A DNA stretch of 64,000 nt. Source: Bostrychus sinensis. Its lineage: Eukaryota > Chordata > Actinopteri > Gobiiformes > Eleotridae. Where the stretch lies: positions 2,365,915 through 2,429,914 of the forward strand of contig CM036252.1 of the NCBI GenBank assembly GCA_020698575.1, in the 5' to 3' direction. The notes beneath the pieces are model-generated. The model was given only the letters and a program-made list of their open reading frames with translations, had not been told where the DNA came from and made no database searches. This document shows positions 47,301 to 56,200 of the stretch, piece after piece; position 1 is the first letter of the stretch; every line of letters begins with the position of its first letter. Position numbers and translations under genes: made by a program.

Positions 47301-47921
47301 AATTTCTGCCTTTTGTTGTAAATGGGAGACAATAAAATTCTATTCTATTCTAACTTTCGGGAACCATGACCTAATCTTACTATAGAGTCTAAAAAGAACT
47401 GAATTCATCCTCACTATTTTTACCGCATCTGATATTTTTATTCCTGCAGCTTTCTATCACACTTTTTAAGCCAGAGCCATTGATACTAGTCACGTTATAC
47501 AAAAAAAATTCTGCTTCAGACATTTTCTCATTTACATAACACACTTTAGAATTTAATCCAGTTACATTAGGCTAATGATCGCGTGGTAATCATGAACTAT
47601 GAACTATCACTAACAGTGATACTGTTCACGTTTGAACAAACGCAGTTTGAAAAAGCTCAGAGACGGACCGCTCCTGTACCAGGAAGTCACAACAGGAAAT
47701 ACCGCGTTAGGTTGATCTTAAACATAGATATTATAAAGAATGCTGATTGAATGTTAAGTGTTATATCAAAATTAAAGTCGTAATGACCGAAGGTTACATA
47801 TTTAAAGACAATTCAAATGTGAAAACAAAGAGTTTTAAGAGTTTTATAAACACCCACCTTCAGCAGTCACACCGCAGAAAAACAGACACCACATTAAACC
47901 CAGCTGTGATCCACGCGCCAT
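38324..47921 (-). CDS. Gene C: V-set Ig type I membrane receptor (butyrophilin/B7-like)
   Basis: Three phase-1 exons: 47921-47858 (ATG in good context, signal peptide MARGSQLGLMWCLFFCGVTA), 41219-40869 (V-set domain) and 38604-38324 (stop), giving 231 residues. The Ig domain has Cys40 in VTLPC, Trp55 in VEWTK and Cys115 in DSGVYEC, the 'FKNR...LKNGNLSLILSN' pattern of butyrophilin/B7-type V domains, and several N-glycosylation sequons. Exon 3 encodes an acidic stalk, a transmembrane helix at about 160-182, a YKKRKQK stop-transfer and a tail of about 45 residues without an ITIM. Intron 2 is mostly a 20-bp array, and intron 1 (6.6 kb) carries a Penelope-like element, a solo LTR and a 20-bp array. 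Linking exon 1 to exon 2 over 6.6 kb is inference. Phase and signal peptide fit, and exon 1 has the same 64-nt length as gene B's. Confidence 0.72.
38981..40860 (+). repeat. 20-bp minisatellite, 94 units, in gene C intron 2
   Basis: Unit CCGTCCTGCTTTATCTGGGA with variants beginning CCAT, CACT and (once) CCCT. The last unit (40841-40860) ends TTTGGAC, 8 bp before gene C's donor GT in the gene's direction. In the right half the variants form a higher-order pattern of 9-10 units. The plus-strand 648-residue open frame is only a frame-rotating repeat. Confidence 0.97.
41329..43063. other. Gene C intron 1, left part: no element recognised
   Basis: A/T-rich intronic DNA. A plus frame at 42544-42747 (around a 'HEDFCVRLLCHQEVVKRTG' reading) has no domain I know. 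A short CAACAAATAA repeat sits at 42925-42972. Confidence 0.4.
43064..43523 (+). repeat. 20-bp minisatellite (CACTGAGCTAACTCCASTCA)
   Basis: About 23 units of 20 bp alternating CCACTCA and CCAGTCA, with CATTGAG and GACTGAG variants to the right. The core CACTGAGCTAA is shared with the array after gene D exon 2 (57625-58030). Confidence 0.96.
43533..43730 (+). mobile_element. Fragment of a LINE ORF amino end
   Basis: The frame from ATG 43533 begins with a hydrophobic stretch and reads VWICVYFPNISATPVYDRQ then LLLNIRAS, which I recognise as resembling the start of an ORF in teleost non-LTR retrotransposons. Similarity fades after about 66 codons, and the Penelope-like sequence begins near 43860. 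Clade uncertain. Confidence 0.4.
43798..45594 (+). CDS. Penelope-like element polyprotein: reverse transcriptase plus GIY-YIG endonuclease
   Basis: A long open frame whose similarity starts near 43860; upstream codons look unrelated, so the element is 5'-truncated and the ATG at 43798 is probably not the original. Reverse transcriptase motifs include IYGLHKIHK, SYDVTSLF (about residue 175), HGCAMGSPVSPIVAHLYM and FRYVDDTW with the catalytic YVDD near residue 276. The carboxy part carries the GIY-YIG nuclease (about residues 468-580), with VVYSIHYSENC then QYIAETKQPL, a downstream FERGVKEAIF with a conserved Glu and SLNRNGGLR. In this family YIG is expected where YIA stands, and a Cys where HYS stands. 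It transposes by target-primed reverse transcription. It lies antisense in gene C intron 1. The frame is intact but the protein is probably inactive. Confidence 0.88.
   Translation: MHLPLSAGRMLMLWSFSSAVKAFLYSEVRLKEGGLALERAAETLSLEAKVNSLLSDATTYETLRRDPTSGYKKKVIDCLQKLEKDQVIDKQLYYRLYPGDAIPCIYGLHKIHKEGIPLRPIVSSTDSITYNLAKHLASILAPLVGNTEHHVRNSQDFANKVKHLQLDSDETIVSYDVTSLFTCSPTTEAVTAVRMRLLQDGELQERTNLTPDHICQLLEVCLNTTYFQFRGNFYRQKHGCAMGSPVSPIVAHLYMEEVERRALDSFPGSTPSHWFRYVDDTWVKIKIQEVEAFTRHINAVDQNIKFTREDATENSLAFLDCAVIIGEDRRLHVEVYRKPTHTDQYLLFDSNHPLQHKLGVIRTLQHRAQEVPTSSEGRRKEELHVRQALRTCGYPNWAFSKSQRTRKQDRKEQEQEPKRSNIVIPYISGLSEKLKRIFSQHNIRVYFKPVNTLRQKLVHPKDKIPSYKQSNVVYSIHYSENCNEQYIAETKQPLHKRLYQHRRANSSGPESAVHLHLKATNHSFEDSEVRILAREKGWFERGVKEAIFVKKDKPSLNRNGGLRYNLPSVYNSLLKPKQNKPVSLRSFTSEGAAQAQEG
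43860..46825 (+). mobile_element. Penelope-like retroelement (5'-truncated), split by a solo LTR
   Basis: Consists of the RT-endonuclease frame, a 3' untranslated part with AAGCCTCTTGGATCAGAGGTG and ACGTTTTCTACTTG, and after the LTR the continuation GCAATTACCCTGGATGAGTG to TTCACAGACA. The two parts join cleanly across the LTR when one CGAT is removed. 5' truncation and antisense placement in an intron suggest an ordinary dead-on-arrival insertion, later hit by the LTR element. Confidence 0.75.
45841..46785 (+). mobile_element. Solo LTR with 4-bp target duplication CGAT
   Basis: A 945-bp segment beginning TGTAGTGACC and ending CCACCACA, so it has TG...CA ends. It is flanked by CGAT at 45837-45840 and 46786-46789. 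It interrupts the 3' end of the Penelope-like element, whose sequence resumes directly after. The 3' half is CpG-rich. No internal gag-pol region is present, as expected after LTR-LTR recombination. A 4-bp duplication would fit a Gypsy-type element, but the family is not proved. Confidence 0.65.
46826..47857. other. Gene C intron 1, right part, with a LINE 3' tail
   Basis: 47165-47352 looks like the 3' end of a LINE or LINE-tailed element: ACAAATTTCTGCCTTTTGTT, then GACAATAAAATTCTATTCTATTCTA. The rest is A/T-rich with no recognisable element. Confidence 0.45.
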
Positions 47922-47939
47922 GGCAGCAGAAGCAGAAGA

Positions 47940-48200
47940 AAATGTATGGAAGTATATTCGCGCCAAATGTATTGAGCGTGCACAAACCCAGTTGAGAGCG
48001 AGCAGGTACGGATTTGTGCAAGCAGGTACAGGACTGAGCGAGCAGACTCTGTCAGCGCATGCTCGTTTCTTTGTTAGCTCGCGCTCCCTTCTGCTAGCTC
48101 ATGCTTGTTTCTGTGTCTGCTCTCTGTATCTCTCTCGGTGTGTTTTAGCAGTCGCGCCAAAACTATTGAGAGCACACAAACCCAGTTGAGAGTTCTGTAT
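47940..48200. repeat. Short direct repeat upstream of gene C exon 1
   Basis: CGCGCCAAA...ATTGAGAG..CACAAACCCAGTTGAGAG occurs at 47959-48001 and again at 48152-48195, with GAGCGAGCAGG-type units between. It looks like a dispersed-repeat end pair, and covers the presumed 5' flank of gene C. Confidence 0.5.
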
Positions 48201-49498
48201 ATTTTCTTCTTATTATTTTTTTATTGTTTTTAATCAGTCTACAAAACACGTACAGCAATTGTACAACTGTACAATTGTGCAAATACACTGACTTCCACTT
48301 ACTAACTAACTTACTTACTCCTTATATGCAAAAAGAATTATTGCTACATCTTATTTGGTGTCATAAATGCATTAATGTTTTAGTTTTTGTTGGGCTCCCA
48401 TCTCCAGGTTTAATCTTAGTTTAATAATCAGCCCTCTCTGGTATTTTATGGTGTTTCACATTGATATCCAGTCTCCTCTGGCTCCTGCTGCACGCTCACC
48501 TGTGGTGTAGCACACATCGGAGGATTTCCTAAGTGTTTACAGGAAAAGGCTGTGTACTTCTCTGAAACACTGCGCCCTCTGCTGGAGACACACGAGTAAA
48601 GCCTTGAGGTTAAACAGAAAGTGTTCTGTCATACAAAACTCAAATAATGTCTTAAATGGTCCATTACTAGTCAATAGCCGACTGTATATCGCCTTGTAGT
48701 ACAAAGCAGACAGTGTGTTTCTTGGGTAGACACATCTGAAGTGGTTTGGGGTTCAGGAAGTTTAAGGGGCTTTCTGATCTCTCTTTCTGGACTGAGTCTC
48801 ATTGGTGTGTTCTCTTATGTGCTTCTGCGCAGTGGTCCTCTCACACTGACTGAACTAACTTCCTCACAACACCCCCAGGTATGTGTCCAAATTCACTCAT
48901 TCATCTCCACACAGCAGTGACGTGAGGTGAGGTTCTGGTGAGGAACTGACACCAGAGCAGGGGTCTCCAACTAAAATTGCTCGGGCTCCACAGAATTAAC
49001 TTCCTACCTCCGAACAAATATAAATAATATAAAAATATAAAAAATATAAAAAATAGTTAGTTAACATAATTTGTATGTATTTATTCTGGAGTAAAGTGTA
49101 CAAAAGATGATTTCTGTAGCTATCATTTCCACTTTGACAGCAGCTGATGTTTGAACTTGGGTCAGACTCTCATCAAACTGGAGATGGATTTATAGATAAT
49201 GTTCCTCTCTCCTCCAGGCAGCAGTATTTGGATAACACTGTTTTGTTCACACTGGATGCCAATGATTTAGTGGAGTGCAGCTTCATAAAACAGGTTAAAG
49301 CAAATTAGCGGCTAATTAATCTGCACGTACCTCTGTCCATTCACACCTCGTTGAAAAGAGCAAGTTATTTTCTGACCTGATGTTTGAAGCAGATCTTTAA
49401 GTTCCAGCGTTGGTCTTCCTTTGTTAATTAGATCCTTTTTTGATTGGTAGTCAAGTTTTGATAGCTTATAGCCTAATATCTTCCATGTTTGGCTATAG
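48201..49498. other. Intergenic DNA, no gene recognised
   Basis: A/T-rich; no exon or named repeat that I can support apart from the CTCF-like site at 48571. The minus frame at 49312-49569 has no recognised domain and overlaps the inverted-repeat element. Confidence 0.4.
48571..48585 (-). promoter_or_regulatory. CTCF-like motif, minus orientation
   Basis: The minus strand reads CCAGCAGAGGGCGCA, 14 of 15 to CCASYAGRKGGCRSY (last base differs). It faces left, convergent with the perfect motif at 29166; the pair brackets gene C. Confidence 0.42.
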
Positions 49499-50790
49499 GA
49501 GGCCGTATAGGGTGTAACACAATAAAAACTGCAAAAACACAATGAAAATATGCAATGAAAACCAGACACTTACTCAATAGATCTGTGTGTCTGACTAGAT
49601 ACACAGTTTAAATACGGCAGGAGGTCAGCTCACAGCTGGGTCTTCTTATCTCTCCCTGTGCACTGCCAGATCTCCTTCAAGGACAAGCCACAGAACTGAA
49701 CTTGTAAACATCTGAGTCGTGGCTCCAATTTCCAATTTCTCAAAACATAATCTCAGACTCTTACTGCATCATACACACCCCTCCCCATCCCAGCCCCCCT
49801 CCATCCGTCTGCTCTTCTCTTCTTTTTTTTCTCTCTCTCTCTCCCAAGTCCAAACAAAAATTCCATCACATGACCGTTATGTTGTATTACTGTTGTGTTT
49901 TTTTGTTTGTATGTATGCCTTTGCAAAACTGTATTTAACTTTCTGGAGAGCGTGTGGCAGCGCTCACGGTTTTTGAGCTGCAGCCCAGAGGCTTGCTCCA
50001 AACACAATTTCGCTGTACTTCGTACTTTTGTACCTGTGCATGTGACAATAAACTTTCATTCATTCATTCACACAATTACACAATAAAAGGTGAGCAAACG
50101 TGCATCATATCTGCCCGTGCACAATTCATAAGCGCATGTAAGTAGCAAACTGAAAACATACACAATAAAGCCCACATGCACAATAAAACATCTGTACACC
50201 TACACTCAGCCCCTGTTTACGTACTGAAATAACCTTTGTTAAAATATTTCAACTCTGAAGCGTGGTATGTTTAATACTCACACAGACAGAGCACTGTCAC
50301 TGTCACTGTTCTCAGAAAGTGGATGTGTGCAGAGAGTTTTGTTGTGGAAGTTGGTCATTGCACCCAGAAGGCATCTGGAATCACAGTATTTTACACAGAA
50401 AAATATATAACTTGATTTCTATTTATGTATATGATTATTATTTGTGATTAGTCCCAAACATGAGAACAGAAGCACAGACTATACTCAGGTGAGAGTAGGC
50501 TACTTCAAAATAAATAATGTGCAAATTCTGGTGTCTTCAAATAGTGAACAGTAAAAATGAGTAAGGCAAACAGCTTTATTGTGTATGTTTTCAGTTTGCT
50601 ACTTACATGCGCTTATGAATTGTGCACGGGCAGATATGATGCACGTTTGCTCGCCTTTTATTGTGTAATTGTAGCATTAAAACTGTGTATCTAGTCAGAT
50701 ACACAGATCTATTGAGTAAGTGTCTGGTTTTCATTGCACATTTTCACATTTTCATTTTGTTTTTTATTGTGTTACACCCTATACGGCCTC
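49499..50790. mobile_element. Long-inverted-repeat DNA element, left arm split by an insertion
   Basis: The ends are GAGGCCGTATAGGGTGTAAC on the left and its complement on the right. The right arm 50572-50790 (about 219 bp) is matched by two left blocks, 49499-49614 and 50074-50168, separated by a 460-bp insertion. Within the arms, ACTTACTCAATAGATCTGTG and GCGCATGTAAGTAGCAAACTG are mirrored. No transposase frame is visible, so it is non-autonomous. A target duplication could not be settled. Confidence 0.72.
49615..50073 (+). mobile_element. Probable 5'-truncated retroelement inside the left inverted arm
   Basis: This block is absent from the right arm. Its end ACAATAAACTTTCATTCATT then CATTCA is the AATAAA-plus-short-tandem tail seen on LINE copies, with AATTTCGCTGTACTTCGTAC just before it. 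The 5' end is not recognised. Confidence 0.5.
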
Positions 50791-52900
50791 TCATATTTGG
50801 CTTTAATTTAGAGCAAAGAAGAACGGCAGCAGCGTGAACCTGTGTGCTCTCGTACGCCCCCTACAGTCAGGCAGAGTACTGTCTGCCTCAACTCCAGCTT
50901 TTTTATCTGTGGTTTTATGCGATCAGCAAAACTAAATCTGTAACACACAGATATTAAACACATCAGCCTGACTGTGGAAAAGTAGAGAGCACATTAAAAG
51001 TTTCTGAAAACATTTTACTGGAGACGAGAACAGAAACAGCCTCAGCCCAGACTCACTTCACTTCTCACCCATGGATCTGAACTGGAAATACTCAAATTCA
51101 GCATTTTTGACAATGAAATCATGCACAAAAGTAAACACAAACCATTTAAAACTGTTTCTGCAGAGAGAGACTTTTTACTTTCATAATCTGCAGCCCGCTG
51201 TGTTTCCAGGACTGAATGAGGAGATTGATTTCAGTCCTTTCTTATAGTAGACTGTTTTTTTAATTGAATTATGGTTTGTTTGTTTTTGTTTGTTTGTTTG
51301 TTTGTTTGTTTGTTTTTTTGCACTTGAAAAATGTTTGCTGCACATCTTTAAATAATGTGTGATCTGTGCACAAAAAAAAATTCACCTCTAGGTGTCTCTG
51401 TGATGAGTCTGTGATGCCTGTGATGTCACTTCCTTTCCACTCAGGAGCTGTGCAGTAACTCACATAAACAGGAGACCGAGACGCTCTGCGTGGGTCTGAG
51501 TCAAACCCAGCACGATATGTTTTTAAAAACATAAAGCCACATGAAATAAAGGCTTTTTAAACTTCAGCTGTATGAAGAGTGCCTTGGTTTTTTCTTTATT
51601 TTTTGCAAATCATGGACATTATTGGATTCAAAAAGAAAATCAATATAAAGCACAGACCAGAGAACTAAAGTGGAAAATAATTTTATTTAATCATTATTTG
51701 TTTATATTTTAGTCTTCATGATGCCCCTGACCACAGTCCCTGCCATGGACACACACATTTGCACTGCCACCTGGATATAAGGAATATAAGGAATGACTTA
51801 TATATATATGTAAAATTATAATAACATATTTTAATTAAAACGTTTCTAGACACACAGCATAGGAAAACTATCAATAAATACAACCGTCTATGCTCAGACT
51901 AATCGAACTGATAAGGACGACAGCTGCGTGAAAGGTGGGGAGGACACGTTTATGAGATGGGTGATATTGTTGATATGAGAATGGAATGAAAGTGTCCTCT
52001 CCACAATGACACCAGGGCCACCAGGGGAAGGGATGGAGGAGTTTCCAGTGCTCATGGAGAGACTAAACTTTATTTAGTGCAGACTTGGTCCTAACCCGAG
52101 CAGAGCATCAGTTTTACTGCTGTGTAATCTCTAATCTATTTAGAGGAGGACCAAATGTAACTAAATTCACTTAACAAATACTTTGAACACAATAATGAGC
52201 TTTGATTCATTCTAAAGACTGATTATTTTACAGACTAAGGTTTCCTGTCATTAAACTCACATGTATCAGTAACCTTTGACCTCTGACCTTCCTCTGATGA
52301 TTAGAGCTCTAGACCTGGTCCAGTCCAGGACTGGGATACAAACACATTGTTCCTCCTGGATCCAAGGTTCAGTCAATAGAAGGTTTATCTCAATCATTCT
52401 TAACGTGTGCTGTTAACAGTAACCACAAATTATGCAAATTATTACTGAAATCAGATGCTTGAACTGTGTTTATTTATGTGATGTGCATGATACATGGAGT
52501 TCTCCTAAATCATTCAACAAAGATGAGACGCCATGACCACAGAAAGCATGTGTGTGAATGAGAGAGGCCTCAGTGGAACAAGGGGTAAAGGGTGTAGAGG
52601 TAAAGAAGGTGCAGCATAAGTACTGGAGGTTAAAGAGGCTCGGAGAGACAGACAGGAGCAGTGCTGAAGATGTTTCTGTTGGCTTTGTTCATGATGAGGC
52701 TGGACAGGATCAGGATTGAGTCACTTGACACTTTCCCTGCAGAACAGAGACCACAGCCTGAGAAACCCTCCTGAGTACAAGTTCATCATTTCAGAGTAAT
52801 TTTCTGTAACTGTGGATATTTGATTAAAATGTCTCTCACTACTGATGCTGTTCGTGTGAAAACACTGCACTACATTGGTAGTGTAGTGTTTGAGTCAGTT
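50791..52900. other. Intergenic DNA, no gene recognised
   Basis: No exon that I can support. A (TTTG)n run lies at 51278-51316. Short open frames (for example minus 51269-51532) have no domain. Several A/T-rich parts may be old repeats. Confidence 0.4.
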
Positions 52901-52916
52901 CTGGTCATGTGACACA

Positions 52917-53087
52917 GCAGTGGCTCCTGATTGGTCACAGACAGAGGAAGGAGGTGGTCTGTTTTATTAAACCTCGAGCAGCGGAGGCAGAGAGACAGAT
53001 GCAGCGGAGCCTCCTGAGTGAGTACTGCCTCTTACTTTACTGCAGGATAAAAACTGAGAGGACAGAGGTCTGTGCTGGTGCTGGAGG
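52917..53087 (+). promoter_or_regulatory. Candidate promoter and 5' untranslated exon of gene D
   Basis: GATTGGTCAC (inverted CCAAT box), then AGAGGAAGGAGG, a PU.1/ETS-like core used by many myeloid genes, then TTTTATTAAACC. A transcribed segment could end at GCTGGAG|GTTAGT (53087) and splice to CTTCTGTTCACTGCAG| before 56173, upstream of gene D's ATG. This is inference from motifs and spacing only; the short open frame 52909-53091 is not convincing. Confidence 0.3.
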
Positions 53088-54590
53088 TTAGTCTTACATT
53101 TAATATATTTATTTACAAAAATATGTTTTTAACAGAAACCTGTGGTTTTTGCACTTTTCTCTGAGGTCAGTGTCCAGTTCCTGGTTAAACAGAGCTAAAG
53201 TTCAGTCTGTGCCAGAGCTGCTCATGTTAAATATTATTATAAAGTTTTAATGAAGAGTGGCTGGGGCCTCTTTAATCAGATTTAGAGCAGAGACGGCTTC
53301 AAACTTTAATTTAAACAACTTCTGTTAATGCAGCATCATGCTCAACCCATAAATAAAGAAAGCTGTTCTACCAAAATACAGAAAGTGTTTAAAATACAGC
53401 AGAGATGAAAGTTGGACTTTTAGAGTTCATTTACTTTACTCACTAATGAGCACACGGCACAAGAAGCTTCCTGTTGTCTTTTAGTTCAGTTTAATGCAGT
53501 TTTAACAAGATCACCACAGTGAGTCTGTGGTTGGTCTGTGGTTGGTCTCATGCTGAGGTTGAGAAGATGGGGCTTATCCCTGCAACTATGGGCTTGAGGC
53601 CAGTATAGATACTGTTTATAGGTCATAGAGCTCTTCAGGTGAACCAATCTGAACCAGGATCTGGACTGGAGTTGATTATTTTAAAACATATTCCAGGCCT
53701 TTAGGGTTAGGATTAAGTCTAGAGTATATTAGCCAGAACAGAGGTGCAGTGAAAGGAAATCACGGAGAGCTGTAGCTCTGTTTGTGCACCACATGCTCCA
53801 TCTGAGATAAAACGAGATGCACAGGGGATGGTTTTATTCAACTGTATTTGTTTTGACAAAACTATAATAAGTTATAAAATGTATTATCATAACACAAAAC
53901 GTCCTTAAGCTACTGTATGTATCTGCTCTCGTTCATATTCTGGACCACTTTCACAGCAGCGCAAACGAACCAGATTTACAACAGAACTGAGGGCTGTTCA
54001 TAAAACTAGCAGCTCCATGCTGCAACTGAGCCTGGTTCAGAACAGGCTTAGTCTGAACACTTTATAAACTTGCACTTTTATCACAAATTGAGCTGAAAAG
54101 CACTTTACAACTTCGCCTTTAATGTTATTATAATCAGATTATCAGATCAGATGGATTTTATTTCAGAAACTTAAAATTCATTAATGAATTATGATCTGTA
54201 TCATTTATTTAATCAGATAATTAATCTGTAGCTGATAAAGACGAGGCCTAAATATCTCTTATATGGGTAAAACCTAGCTTTGGGTAAAACTTATTTTGTT
54301 CTAATTTTATATAAAGCACAAAGATAGATTTTAAGACACAGTTTGGAGCATTTGATAACAGTAGCACCTAATGCACTGAGCAGTAAATGTTGCAGTTCAC
54401 TCTTTCACTTGCTACATTTTTCTGAACTTCTCGCCCTCTGTCCCGTCAAACTGAGGGGAAAGGGGCTGTATTTCCGCATTAATTTGGCTCCTCCTCTGTT
54501 AAAGGGATGTTTGTGGAGCTTTTTCTCACCATGGTTTTTCATTGAGGCTCGATTGAATCCTCGCTCCTCTTGAGTGGGCTGCCGATGCAC
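53088..54590. other. Non-coding DNA, possibly gene D 5' intron
   Basis: No domain-bearing frame found. A/T-rich with scattered homopolymers. If the candidate 5' exon is right, this is intron. Confidence 0.35.
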
Positions 54591-54594
54591 AGTG

Positions 54595-55208
54595 TTAACT
54601 TGACTCATTTAGTCTGAGTTCTTCTTTGAGGCCTTGGTACTTCTCCAGTTTCTCGTGTTCCTTTTTCCTGATGTTACAATCGCTTGGTATTGCGATGTCA
54701 ACCACAACGGCTTTCCTCTGCTGTTTGTCCATCACCACAATGTCCGCTTGGTTCGCCACCACCATTTTTTCTGTCTGGATCTGGAAGTCCCACAGGATCT
54801 TAGCTCGGTCACTCTCTATCACCTTTGGAGGTGTTTCCCATCTTGACCTCGGGACTTCCAGTCTGTACTCTGCACAGATGTTCCTGTACACTAAACCAGC
54901 CACTTGGTTATGACGCTCCATGTATGCTTTCCCTGCCAGCATCTTACATCCTGCAGTTATGTGCTGGATTGTCTCAGGGGCCTCTTTGCACAGTCTGCAC
55001 CTGGGGTCTTGTCTTGTATGGTAGATCTTGGCCTCTATTGCTCTGGTGCTCAAGGCCTGCTCCTGTGCAGCCATGATCAGTGCCTCTGTGCTGTCCTTCA
55101 GTCCAGCCCTTTCTAGCCATTGGTAGGATTTCTGGATATCAGCCACTTCAGTTATCTGTCGATGGTACATCCCATGTAGGGGCTTTTCCTCCCATGATGG
55201 TTCCTCCA

Positions 55209-55212
<4 letters not shown>
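54595..55212 (-). mobile_element. R4/Dong-like LINE fragment with CCHC and restriction-like endonuclease region
   Basis: A 205-residue minus frame with GMYHRQITEVADIQKSYQWL, then a Cys-His cluster CRLCKEAPETIQHITAGC, then ILWDFQIQTEKMV and a 'ADIVVMDKQQRKAVVVDIAIP' region. The last has the D...(x)n...V-D pattern of restriction-like endonucleases in R2/R4-type elements. I recognise it as the carboxy end of a teleost R4-clade (Dong/Rex6-like) element; the reverse transcriptase is missing, so the copy is 5'-truncated. The 5' end meets an AT microsatellite. Confidence 0.7.

Positions 55213-55245
<33 letters not shown>
55209..55245. repeat. (AT)n microsatellite at the element junction
   Basis: About 18 AT pairs exactly between the 5' end of the R4-like fragment and the end of the next LINE fragment. 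Confidence 0.95.
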
Positions 55246-55247
<2 letters not shown>

Positions 55248-55254
55248 AACAACT

Positions 55255-55900
55255 TGAGTTCTCCTCCTCCTACGCCATTTTCTCAGGTCTGCAGAGATTA
55301 CCTTAAAACCTGTGAAGCACTCCAAAGGGCTTCACAGAAAACCACAACAATTAAATAAAAGCAAACACACACATAACAAAGTACCATAAAATAGGATAAA
55401 TAAATCATTAAAATGTAAAAGATAAAAATAAAATAAAAATAATAAAAGACACAATTCTCATGCTGGGTTGAAAGCCAGTGAGTAAAAGTGTGATTTTAAA
55501 GAGACTTAAAAGCGTCACCTTTGGGGGCTGTGTTGCCCTGGGGAGGGTGGGGCGTTCCACTGCTTCAGGCCAATCACAGAGAAGGCTCAGTCTCCTCGGC
55601 TTTTAAGCCTCATCTTCAGCACGACAAGCTGAAGACCTTCTGACCTCAGCAGGTGTGTATACTACAGGTCAGAAATGTACACTGGCGCCGGTCCATGCAA
55701 AGCTTTAAAAACAAACAATAAAAAGCCAATGAAGTTAAAATGGGTGTTATGTGTTCCCTACGACATGTGCCAGTTAAAAGACGTGCAGCTGAATTCTGGA
55801 TCAACTGTAAGCATGTGAGAGTGTATTGGCTAAGACCAGTGTACAGCACATTACAGTGGTCCAGACGTGTGGAGATAAAAGCATAAATCACGCCATTGTG
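55255..55900 (-). mobile_element. LINE 3' fragment, minus strand
   Basis: The frame at 55891-55646 reads MIYAFISTRLDHCNVLYTGL then LQLIQNSAARLLTGTCRREH and ITPILTSL, the region after the reverse transcriptase palm in L2/CR1/Rex-type teleost LINEs. Further down, broken frames resemble the usual carboxy end (FKSLF.SLAFN-like). Stops and frameshifts show it is dead. Confidence 0.7.
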
Positions 55901-56200
55901 TGTTATAGTTCTCGTTCAAACAGGGTTAATCCATTTGTCCTTGTCTGTTGCAGTGAGTGTTATTTAATGCAGTAATTAGGTGGCCGCAAGCAAAATCTTT
56001 TGTTTAGGACAACAACATCTCAGAGCCAGCCCTGTACAAAGTAAAGTATAACACAGTATATTGCTTAGACCCAGTGATAAAACCCAGACTTAGAAGTAAA
56101 CTGTGCCTAAGGAGGTCTAAGTTTAAGCAGAGGGACATAACCTGCTTCTGTTCCTCTTCTGTTCACTGCAGCTGCTCGCGGCCCGACCTCTGCTCTGGAG

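Noticed and set aside
52909..53091. 60-residue open frame as the first coding exon of gene D
   Set aside because: It has no hydrophobic signal-peptide character, whereas the ATG at 56201 starts a good one with correct phase. Kept only as a candidate 5' untranslated exon.
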